A stretch of DNA of 18,927 nucleotides from an uncultured Treponema sp. (GTDB lineage: Bacteria; Spirochaetota; Spirochaetia; Treponematales; Treponemataceae), in the NCBI GenBank assembly GCA_910584475.1, contig CAJUBD010000001.1:1-18927 (forward strand). The letters run 5' to 3'. Below, in pieces: positions 13,595 through 18,927 of the stretch (position 1 is its first letter; the number at the start of each line of letters is the position of its first letter). Under the pieces are notes generated by a model. It ran no database searches. It was not told the origin of the DNA and was given only the letters and a program-made list of their open reading frames with translations. The translations under genes were made by a program, and so were the position numbers.

Positions 13595-15135
13595 AAATAT
13601 GGATGGTCGCCCGCGAATATTCAGGCATCGCGGAATCAGGCGGAGTGAAGAATGTAGTCCGCTCGCTTTCTGAAAGTCTCGTGAAACTTGGACACGAAGT
13701 AGTATGCTTCGTGCCGTTCTACGGATGCGCCGACACATCGTCTTTTGCGGATTTCTCGCGCGGGGCGTATTCCGCTGTGGTTTCCTGCGCGGGAAAGAAA
13801 ATCCCCGTGGAGTTTTCTCTCGGATTTCTCGACTGCGTGAAAATCGTATTGGTGGGCGCGAAATGCTTTTTTGAAAAGCAGAACGTCTACACTTACTGCG
13901 CGGCGGACTCGAAGAAATTTCCAGAAAAGAAAGTCGGGGAGGGCTACTCAGACAACCATCTTTTGAACACGGTTTTCCAAAAGGCGATTTTGGCATTCGG
14001 CGAGGAAGTCTGCGCGGCGAGCGACTCGCCAGACGTGATTCATTGCCACGACGCGTGCGTCGCCGCGCTTGCGTCGATCATAAAGAATTTTCGAAAGCGA
14101 AATTTTTCATCCACGAAATTCGTCGTGTCGATTCACAACGCAGGTCCATATTATCACCATGAATTCGCGAGCGTCGCAGAAGCGAAGTCGTACACGGGAC
14201 TTCCTGAGAAAGTCCTAGAACGCGCGATGAACTCCGGCCGCGTGGAGCCGTACTTGCTTGCCGAAGAAAGCGCGCTTCTTTCCACGGTCTCGCCATGGTA
14301 CGCCGAAGAGCTTTTGGACGCGGACAATCCCAATACCGACGGGCTTTCGCGGATTTTCGCCGAGCGCAAGACGCGCATCGTGGGAATCACAAACGGATTC
14401 GACTCTTCGCGCTACAAGCCGGAAGACGTTTCAGTTTCCACTTTGCCGTTTTCGTTTTCGCCAGAGAATCTTGATTTGGAAGGAAAATTGAAGACGCGGG
14501 AATTTTTCTTGAAAAGTTTTTATTCGGAATTCTCAGAGGAAAACCGAAGCCGAAAGAACTCGCTTGAGAGAAGCGGATTCCTGGACAGAGGGGGAAAAGT
14601 CTATTTTTGCTATCACGGACGTCTCGTCCGCCAAAAGGGAATCCTCGTCCTGCTGGATGCGGCGAGGAAAGTGCTCGAAAAAAACAGCGGAGCGCGTTTC
14701 ATCATAAACGGACAGGGCGAGGAATCGCTTCGTGAAATGTGCCGCTCGTTCGCGCAGGAAAACCGAGGCCGCGTGGTATTCTTCTACGGCTACGAAAAGT
14801 CTCAGAGCCGTCTCTTTACCGCGAGCGCGGATTTCGCCGTGCTTCCTAGCGACTTCGAGCCTTGCGGAACAGAAGACTTCATCGCGCAGATTTTCGCCAC
14901 GATTCCAGTGGCGCACGCGACGGGCGGATTGAAGAAAATCATCGACGGAAAGACTGGCTTTTTGTACGCTCCGAACGACGCGAAAACCTTGTCGGAAATC
15001 CTCCTGCGCCGCGCTCGGGAAAAGGAAGAAGAGCCTGAGAGATTCCGCGCGATAATTCGGGAGGCGTCGCGCCACGTAAAGACGCGCTATTCGTGGGAGT
15101 CCGTGGCGAGGGAATACGAGGCGCTGTACAGTTGA
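13591..15135 (+). CDS. glgA: Glycogen synthase (GT5)
   Basis: 514 residues, close to the usual length of about 480 with some insertion. It elongates glycogen from ADP-glucose in the cytoplasm. N-terminal domain: AESGGVKNVV at residues 15-24 (the KTGGL-type ADP-glucose loop, with a Glu-Ser in place of Lys-Thr), HCHDA, VSIHN and TVSPWYAEEL. C-terminal domain: GITNGFD, YHGRLVRQKG and DFEPCGTEDFIAQ followed by HATGGLKKII, the GT-B nucleotide site. The replaced Lys of the KTGGL motif, and the T-E-D in place of T-Q after PCG, mark it as a divergent branch. An insertion of about 30 residues (ENLDLEGKLKTREFF onward) sits between the domains. The ATG overlaps the aroH stop. No other glg genes are present in the window. 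Confidence 0.9.
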   Translation: MKIWMVAREYSGIAESGGVKNVVRSLSESLVKLGHEVVCFVPFYGCADTSSFADFSRGAYSAVVSCAGKKIPVEFSLGFLDCVKIVLVGAKCFFEKQNVYTYCAADSKKFPEKKVGEGYSDNHLLNTVFQKAILAFGEEVCAASDSPDVIHCHDACVAALASIIKNFRKRNFSSTKFVVSIHNAGPYYHHEFASVAEAKSYTGLPEKVLERAMNSGRVEPYLLAEESALLSTVSPWYAEELLDADNPNTDGLSRIFAERKTRIVGITNGFDSSRYKPEDVSVSTLPFSFSPENLDLEGKLKTREFFLKSFYSEFSEENRSRKNSLERSGFLDRGGKVYFCYHGRLVRQKGILVLLDAARKVLEKNSGARFIINGQGEESLREMCRSFAQENRGRVVFFYGYEKSQSRLFTASADFAVLPSDFEPCGTEDFIAQIFATIPVAHATGGLKKIIDGKTGFLYAPNDAKTLSEILLRRAREKEEEPERFRAIIREASRHVKTRYSWESVAREYEALYS

Positions 15136-15193
15136 GGAATAATTAGACGCGGATGTCCACAGACAGGGCACGGATTGTTTTATGATGCTTGAA

Positions 15194-15235
15194 CCTGTCG
15201 AAAACGCCATAAAACACGCGCGAGGTTTCGACAGG
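15194..15235. repeat. CCTGTCGAAA / TTTCGACAGG inverted repeat
   Basis: Ten-base perfect arms at 15194-15203 and 15226-15235 separated by 22 bases, between glgA and the tRNA promoter. It could help end the glgA transcript but has no T run. Similar TTCGACAGGCT motifs are known from dispersed intergenic repeats. Confidence 0.4.
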
Positions 15236-15295
15236 CTTAACCGCCGCGCCTTGACATTTCCCTTTCTTTTTTCCACAAAAAAATTCGTTTTCCGC

Positions 15296-15324
15296 TTGAC
15301 ATTTTTTCGCAAAAACATTAGAAT
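15296..15324 (+). promoter_or_regulatory. Promoter of the tRNA-Thr-tRNA-Tyr unit
   Basis: Consensus TTGACA (15296-15301), 17-bp spacer, TAGAAT (15319-15324). The start should lie near 15331, 21 bases before the first tRNA. An extra TTGACATTT lies 45 bp upstream at 15251 without a matching -10 box. Confidence 0.75.
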
Positions 15325-15351
15325 ATTTCTCACGTCAAGCGTTGAACGTTT

Positions 15352-15424
15352 GCTGCTTTAGCTCAGCTGGTAGAGCACGTGATTTGTAATCTCGGGGTCG
15401 TGGGTCCAAATCCTACAAGCAGCT
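15352..15424 (+). tRNA. tRNA-Thr (TGT)
   Basis: 73 bases, no encoded CCA. The acceptor stem GCTGCTT/AAGCAGC pairs fully, the D arm is GCTC-AGCTGGTA-GAGC, and the anticodon TGT is at 15385-15387 within TTTGTAA. Oddities: a T-T mismatch in the anticodon stem (CGTGA with TCTCG), and a T loop reading TCCAAAT instead of TTCAAAT, so the near-universal T55 is C. Reading ACA codons for threonine is clear; whether it is fully functional is less so. Confidence 0.85.
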
Positions 15425-15427
15425 TTT

Positions 15428-15509
15428 GGGGAGTTTCCCGAGTGGTCAAAGGGGACAGACTGTAAATCTGCTGGCTACGCCTTCGTAGGTTCGAATCCTT
15501 CACTCCCCA
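15428..15509 (+). tRNA. tRNA-Tyr (GTA)
   Basis: 82 bases with a long variable arm, as expected for bacterial tRNA-Tyr. Acceptor GGGGAGT/ACTCCCC, anticodon loop CTGTAAA with GTA, T loop TTCGAAT, discriminator A. The T stem GTAGG/CCTTC has one T-T mismatch. It lies three bases after tRNA-Thr and is certainly in the same transcript. Confidence 0.92.
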
Positions 15510-15510
15510 G

Positions 15511-15540
15511 AAAACCCGCACGAACAGTGCGGGTTTTTGC
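15511..15540 (+). terminator. Intrinsic terminator after the tRNAs
   Basis: Perfect 11-bp stem AAAACCCGCAC/GTGCGGGTTTT (15511-15521, 15527-15537) with loop GAACA, followed by more T residues. It starts two bases after the tRNA-Tyr discriminator. Confidence 0.9.
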
Positions 15541-15574
15541 TTTTTCAGCAAATTCAAATTTCCCTACAATTCTA

Positions 15575-15603
15575 TTGACTAATTCAAAAGCATGGTTTAT
15601 AAT
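15575..15603 (+). promoter_or_regulatory. Near-consensus promoter of the polysaccharide locus
   Basis: TTGACT (15575-15580), 17-bp spacer, TATAAT (15598-15603), giving a start near 15610 and a leader of about 100 bases that contains a short upstream ORF and the G9 tract. Confidence 0.8.
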
Positions 15604-15635
15604 GTTTTGGGCTTTGTAAAAAGTCCTTTATTTTT

Positions 15636-15713
15636 ATGAACAAACTCTACTCCAAAGCGAGAGTCCGCTTCCGCATGGAACAAGACCGCCTATGGGGGGG
15701 GGTACAGAAATGA
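15636..15713 (+). CDS. Upstream ORF ending in ATGA overlap with the WecA-like gene
   Basis: 25 codons from ATG at 15636 to a TGA at 15711-15713 that overlaps the ATG of the transferase (15710). The start lacks a good Shine-Dalgarno. The G9 tract lies in its last codons (GGVQK end). With nine G the upstream frame ends exactly at the transferase start, which would favour reinitiation; with ten G the two frames would fuse in phase. Confidence 0.35.
   Translation: MNKLYSKARVRFRMEQDRLWGGVQK
15694..15702 (+). repeat. G9 homopolymer in the leader of the WecA-like gene
   Basis: Nine consecutive G, seven bases before the ATG at 15710, so it also serves as the Shine-Dalgarno. Long G tracts mutate by slipped-strand mispairing; length changes here alter both the ribosome site spacing and the upstream reading frame. 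Confidence 0.9.
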
Positions 15714-16750
15714 CAGTTTTTTTAGCCGCGTTTTTTTTGAGCATGTTTTTTGTGCTGGTTACCATAAAATACTGCGGCCGACACAATATTTACGATGAGG
15801 TGAATCCCCGAAAGGTTCACGACGGAAACATTCCGCGCTTGGGCGGAATAGGCATTTTCCTCTCGTTCGTCATAGTCTCTGCTGCACTCCTTTTTCGGGA
15901 AGGCGACTTCATTTCATACTTGCCAGTATTTCTAGCGTTCACGCTGATTTTCGTGTTCGCGCTTTTGGACGATTTGAGAAATCTCCGCGCGCTGCTGAAA
16001 CTTCTTTTTCAAGTAATCGCGGCCCTCATGGTCGCTTTGAGCCAAATGTATTTCAAAAACTTTTTGGGGCTCGCGATTCCGCCGCTCTTTGGAAGGACGC
16101 TGACTTTCCTGTGGATCTTGCTTTGCGTGAACGCCTTCAATTTGATTGACGGAATAGACTGGTTTTGCAGCGGAATTTCTTTTTTGTCGTTGCTGACGCT
16201 CGGCTTCGTGCAGCTCTTTCTCTGCGGCAAAACCTATCCTTTCTATTTTGTCCTGGCTGGGGCGGTGTTGGGCTTTATGGTGTGGAACAAGCCGCCGGCA
16301 AAAATATTTTTGGGAGACTGCGGAAGCCAGACGCTCGGTTTCGCGATAAGCGCGTTTCCGCTTTTGGACAGTTCCATTCCGAAATTCGAATATTCGAAAA
16401 TCATCGCGCTGTTTCTCATGGTTTCAATTCCGGTTACGGATGTAATCGCGGCGATTTGGCGGCGCACGAGGGAACACCGATTTTGGTTCGCGCCTGACAA
16501 GGCGCATATCCATCACAAGCTTTTGAATGTCGGATTCTCAAAGACCGCGGCGGTTCTTTTTCTGCTTATGATTCAGGCAATCATAAGCGTCATAATAATC
16601 GGCTCTTATTCGATGTCGCAGCGTTCGGCGACAATCGTGCTGCTCGTGGCGGTAATATTCGTGGAAGTGATTTTCATAACGTTCCACTATCTCAATTATG
16701 CGGTGAACAGAAAGCATCAAGGGCATTTGCAAAACTACACCCAAGATTAG
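15710..16750 (+). CDS. Polyprenyl-phosphate sugar-1-phosphate transferase (WecA/TagO/GT4 family)
   Basis: 346 residues from the ATG at 15710; the ATG at 15692 adds six residues but has no ribosome site. About ten transmembrane helices (MTVFLAAFFLSMFFVLVTI at the start). Family motifs in order: RKVHDGNIPRLGGIGIF, FALLDDL (Asp pair for metal), NAFNLIDGIDWF (the NxxNxIDGxDG motif, with Trp replacing the second Gly), KIFLGDCGSQTLGF and DKAHIHHKLL (HIHH). It loads the first sugar phosphate onto undecaprenyl phosphate at the inner face of the membrane, initiating O-antigen, wall or exopolysaccharide synthesis; the sugar cannot be told from sequence. It heads a locus with Wzz- and Wza-like genes, so a surface polysaccharide is likely. 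Treponemes lack typical LPS, which makes the product interesting. Confidence 0.9.
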   Translation: MTVFLAAFFLSMFFVLVTIKYCGRHNIYDEVNPRKVHDGNIPRLGGIGIFLSFVIVSAALLFREGDFISYLPVFLAFTLIFVFALLDDLRNLRALLKLLFQVIAALMVALSQMYFKNFLGLAIPPLFGRTLTFLWILLCVNAFNLIDGIDWFCSGISFLSLLTLGFVQLFLCGKTYPFYFVLAGAVLGFMVWNKPPAKIFLGDCGSQTLGFAISAFPLLDSSIPKFEYSKIIALFLMVSIPVTDVIAAIWRRTREHRFWFAPDKAHIHHKLLNVGFSKTAAVLFLLMIQAIISVIIIGSYSMSQRSATIVLLVAVIFVEVIFITFHYLNYAVNRKHQGHLQNYTQD

Positions 16751-16764
16751 CAAGTGGCTTTCGC

Positions 16765-16793
16765 TTGAACAATTTGCGGAAAAATGCTATGCT
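16765..16793 (+). promoter_or_regulatory. Internal promoter before the Wzz-like gene
   Basis: TTGAAC (16765-16770), 17-bp spacer, TATGCT (16788-16793), start near 16800. It would exclude the ATG at 16784 and supports the TTG start at 16826. It could uncouple wzz and export expression from the transferase and its G9 tract. Confidence 0.5.
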
Positions 16794-16825
16794 TTTCTGA
16801 AGAAAACGAAATTTGGAGAAAAAAC

Positions 16826-17863
16826 TTGGACAACGAAAATGTCGAAGAAGAAAGGCGGGCGCAAAATCCCGAAGACGATGAAATCAGCCTGATAGATTTG
16901 CTCGCGGTGCTATTGCGGCACAAATGGCTCATAATAATAACGACTGTTTTGGCGATGGTTTTCGCAGTCGTGTTTTCGGTGATTTCCCTTGTCTTGCCGC
17001 CCGAAAAAAGCTACCTGCCCAACCTGTACACTCCTAAAGCACTGATGCTCATAAACGACGAGACATCTTCATCGGGTTCGCTTTCTTCCATGATTTCGGC
17101 TAGCGGACTTGGAGGGCTTGCGAGTCTCGCAGGCATAAGCGGAGGCGGCTCTTCGTATAGCGGGCTTGCTACATATTTTGTCACGACGAATTCCTTTTTG
17201 GACGCGGTTGTGGATGAATTTGATTTGGTCGAGCGTTTCGAAATAGAAAAGTCTCCGCGAGCCGAAAGTCGCGAGGCGTTGAAAAAATTACTCACGGCGG
17301 ATTTCGACGAAGACTCGTCCGTTTTCTCGCTTTCCTTCACCGACAAAGACCCTGAATTCGCGAAAAGGGTCGTGGACTTTTCCGTGAAATTGATTGAAAA
17401 TATGTTCCTTAATCTGGGCATAGACAAAAACCTTTTGGAAAAGAAAAATCTCGAGCAGAACATCGACAATTCATACAAGGAAATCTTGAATTTGCAAAAG
17501 AGAATACAAAGTCTGGAAAGTTCAGTTTCTTACGGTTCAGCCGCGTCGCTTCCCGCCATAATGACCGAAGCGTCGATGATACGGCTGGAACTGGAAGCCC
17601 AGCAAGAAGTATACAAGCAGCTGAAGACGCAGTACGAACTTTTGAAGATAAAGATGGCGAGCGAAACGCCGATTTTCCAAGTGATAGAGGACGCGGAAGT
17701 ACCCGACAGAAAGTCCAAGCCCAGCCGCGGAATGCTTTGCATAATCATAACATTCGCAGCGTTCTTTATTTCCGTGTTCTTCGCATTCGCATTGAATGCG
17801 GTCGAAAATGTGCGGAAAGATCCCGAGGCGATGGAAAAATTAAGGAGCGGCAAAAAGAAATGA
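16826..17863 (+). CDS. Wzz-like polysaccharide chain-length determinant
   Basis: 345 residues from a TTG at 16826, seven bases after GGAG (16815-16818). Cytoplasmic start with an acidic stretch, then ISLIDLLAVLLRHKWLI and a first helix (IIITTVLAMVFAVVFSVISL), the classic Wzz N-terminus. The periplasmic part has a Gly/Ser-rich stretch (GLGGLASLAGISGGGSSYSG) and a coiled coil around residues 195-285 (NLEQNIDNSYKEILNLQKRI). PDRKSKPSRG precedes the second helix (LCIIITFAAFFISVFFAFAL), the Pro-rich segment typical of the family. No kinase domain is fused, so this is the Wzz or PCP-1-like form. It sets the length of the polymer built on the lipid carrier. Its stop overlaps the next ATG (ATGA), so it is coupled to the export gene. 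Confidence 0.85.
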   Translation: MDNENVEEERRAQNPEDDEISLIDLLAVLLRHKWLIIITTVLAMVFAVVFSVISLVLPPEKSYLPNLYTPKALMLINDETSSSGSLSSMISASGLGGLASLAGISGGGSSYSGLATYFVTTNSFLDAVVDEFDLVERFEIEKSPRAESREALKKLLTADFDEDSSVFSLSFTDKDPEFAKRVVDFSVKLIENMFLNLGIDKNLLEKKNLEQNIDNSYKEILNLQKRIQSLESSVSYGSAASLPAIMTEASMIRLELEAQQEVYKQLKTQYELLKIKMASETPIFQVIEDAEVPDRKSKPSRGMLCIIITFAAFFISVFFAFALNAVENVRKDPEAMEKLRSGKKK

Positions 17864-18927
17864 AAAGACTTGTGTTTGCTTTGCTTTGTAGTGCCTTGAT
17901 TTCGACTGCCGTTTTCGCGCAGAGCCTGACGAGTTCAAATTTATCGAATTTGAACTCGTCAAATTCGACCGCAAAAAACAAGAATTCCGACTCACTTAAG
18001 GCGCAACAGGCGAATTCCCTGACGCAAATGGGAAACGTACAGCTTGCCATGTCCGTTCCAAACTATCTTGTGACGGCGGGCGACATTTATACGCTGGCTT
18101 TCGTCATGGGAACTAACGCTGTCTCATATAATTTGGCGGTCGATTCTACGTACCGAATAAGGGTGGCGAATCTCGGCGTGATAGACGCTTCTGGAAAAAC
18201 TTTCGTCGAGCTTAAACGTCAAGTCGAAAACCTCGTCTCGAAAAACTATCCCATGAGCGGCGTTCAGTTCGTGCTCTCCAGCGCGGCCACATTCAAAGTA
18301 ACCATAAAAGGCGAAGTGGTTTCCACCACCGAAAAAAACGCGTGGGCGCTCACCCGCTTGAGCGAACTCTTCAAAGAAGAGGATTTGCTTACGAGATATT
18401 CTTCAAAAAGAAATGTCGTGATAACTTCGGCGAACGGCAAGACGAAAACTTACGACCTTTTCAAAGCAGACCGTTTCGGCGATATGGATCAAGACCCATA
18501 CCTGCGGCCAAACGATGTCATCACAATAAACAGATTTCAGCGAACCGCAACAATAAAAGGTACGGTTGAGCGTCCTGGAACTTATGAACTTCTTGAAGGA
18601 GAAAACCTAAAAGACTTGGTCGAAGTTTATGGGGGGGGATTAGCTCCACTTGCCGACACAACAAGGATTGAAGTGACCCACATGAGCACTGAAGCCGAAA
18701 AGACAGGCGAGACGACCTATGTTTCGCAAAAAGATGTCGAAGAAAATTATAAGATAGAGCCTTATGATACAATTTACATACCGACATACAAAGACTTGCG
18801 TCCTTCGATTTTCATCGAGGGCGCGGTAATTACATCATCAGAAATTACATCATCAGAAATTACATCATCAGAAATTACATCATCAGAAATTACATCATCA
18901 GAAATTACATCATCAGAAATTACATCA
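17860..18927 (+). CDS. Wza-like polysaccharide export protein, truncated by the window
   Basis: Open at the right edge; 356 codons are visible. The signal peptide is MKRLVFALLCSALISTAVFA; there is no lipobox, unlike classical Wza. A Ser/Asn-rich stretch (residues 22-45) follows. The Poly_export domain starts near residue 68 (NYLVTAGDIYTLAF) and continues to YPMSGVQFVL. Two soluble ligand-binding (SLBB) domains follow: ATIKGTVERPGTYELLEGE, then FIEGAV leading into the repeats. It should form the outer-membrane channel for the polymer. Three oddities: a perfect 14-bp inverted repeat in early codons (17928-17960), a G8 tract at 18631-18638 and an in-frame 15-bp repeat from 18829 to the window end, which inserts ITSSE pentapeptides into the second SLBB domain. 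The ATGA overlap with the Wzz-like gene fixes the start. Confidence 0.85.
   Translation, partial: MKRLVFALLCSALISTAVFAQSLTSSNLSNLNSSNSTAKNKNSDSLKAQQANSLTQMGNVQLAMSVPNYLVTAGDIYTLAFVMGTNAVSYNLAVDSTYRIRVANLGVIDASGKTFVELKRQVENLVSKNYPMSGVQFVLSSAATFKVTIKGEVVSTTEKNAWALTRLSELFKEEDLLTRYSSKRNVVITSANGKTKTYDLFKADRFGDMDQDPYLRPNDVITINRFQRTATIKGTVERPGTYELLEGENLKDLVEVYGGGLAPLADTTRIEVTHMSTEAEKTGETTYVSQKDVEENYKIEPYDTIYIPTYKDLRPSIFIEGAVITSSEITSSEITSSEITSSEITSSEITSSEITS
17928..17960 (+). repeat. Perfect 14-bp inverted repeat in the start of the export gene
   Basis: Arms GACGAGTTCAAATT (17928-17941) and its exact complement (17947-17960) with the loop TATCG. It encodes the low-complexity stretch just after the signal peptide. 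The mRNA hairpin would be very stable. Confidence 0.7.
18631..18638 (+). repeat. G8 homopolymer inside the export gene
   Basis: Eight G encode Gly-Gly with part of a third Gly codon (VEVYGGGLAP). Seven G would place a TAG two codons later; nine G would give a TGA about eleven codons later. So only lengths that keep the frame make a full export protein. Confidence 0.9.
18829..18927 (+). repeat. 15-bp tandem repeat encoding ITSSE, cut by the window end
   Basis: Unit ATTACATCATCAGAA, six full identical copies (18829-18918) and nine bases of a seventh. The unit is a multiple of three, so copy-number change keeps the frame. Identity of all copies suggests recent expansion or a collapsed or artefactual assembly at a contig end. 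Confidence 0.9.

Noticed and set aside
15363..15557. 64-codon minus-strand ORF over the tRNAs
   Set aside because: It is antisense to two tRNAs and the terminator, a common false ORF.
16784..16825. ATG 16784 as Wzz-like start
   Set aside because: It lies upstream of the predicted transcription start and lacks a ribosome site; TTG 16826 has GGAG at seven bases.
18829..18927. CRISPR array at the right edge
   Set aside because: The 15-bp units are contiguous with no spacers and are in frame with the export gene.

Overview
The window looks like a piece of a spirochaete chromosome, most likely a host-associated Treponema. This is inferred from gene content: a YARHG-domain exported protein, a discoidin-like glycan-binding exported protein, PAAR-like secretion genes, SH3-type envelope proteins, and poly-G tracts next to surface-polysaccharide genes. 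No species marker is present. The left 4-5 kb is accessory DNA with abrupt base-composition changes. The rest is ordinary housekeeping and envelope DNA, ending in a polysaccharide locus that runs off the right edge. No stretch longer than about 250 bases lacks a gene; the four largest gaps (5113-5329, 6074-6323, 15136-15351, 15510-15709) hold promoters, hairpins or repeats as listed.

Region 1 (1-5112, +): a tightly packed operon. It has a frameshifted, 5'-truncated cysteine-hydrolase gene resembling peptidoglycan amidases, an exported YARHG protein (possible periplasmic immunity partner), a PAAR-like protein with three Ig-like repeats, and an exported protein with a C-terminal glycan-binding domain. 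A GC-rich block (about 2330-3650) covers the end of the YARHG gene and most of the PAAR-like gene, with very AT-rich DNA on both sides. This is the pattern expected of a conserved delivery module with exchangeable flanks. Region 2 (5330-7259, +): two divergent paralogous envelope proteins, one a lipoprotein and one with a signal peptide and SH3b domain.

Region 3 (7296-12131): minus-strand genes for a PH-like membrane protein, CCA-adding tRNA nucleotidyltransferase, a NapH-like Fe-S membrane protein and a small membrane protein, plus a plus-strand thiamine pyrophosphokinase. Two features stand out. Three minus-strand genes have near-consensus promoters so close to the ATG that their mRNAs should be leaderless or nearly so. 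The cca/thiN region carries about twenty copies of ATCGCAA, nine of them as TTATCGCAA, in both orientations and in coding and non-coding DNA. Region 4 (12212-15135, +): an SPFH-like membrane protein, then aroH and glgA overlapping by ATGA, with a ten-codon leader ORF and a strong hairpin ahead of aroH.

Region 5 (15296-18927, +): tRNA-Thr and tRNA-Tyr with promoter and terminator, then a polysaccharide locus: a WecA/TagO-like polyprenyl-phosphate sugar-1-phosphate transferase, a Wzz-like chain-length protein and a Wza-like export protein. The locus has three potentially hypervariable sites. A G9 tract in the transferase leader lies inside an upstream ORF whose stop overlaps the transferase ATG. 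A G8 tract lies inside the export gene, where loss or gain of one G gives an early stop. A 15-bp in-frame tandem repeat lies in the export gene at the window edge. Together they suggest a phase-variable surface polysaccharide system.
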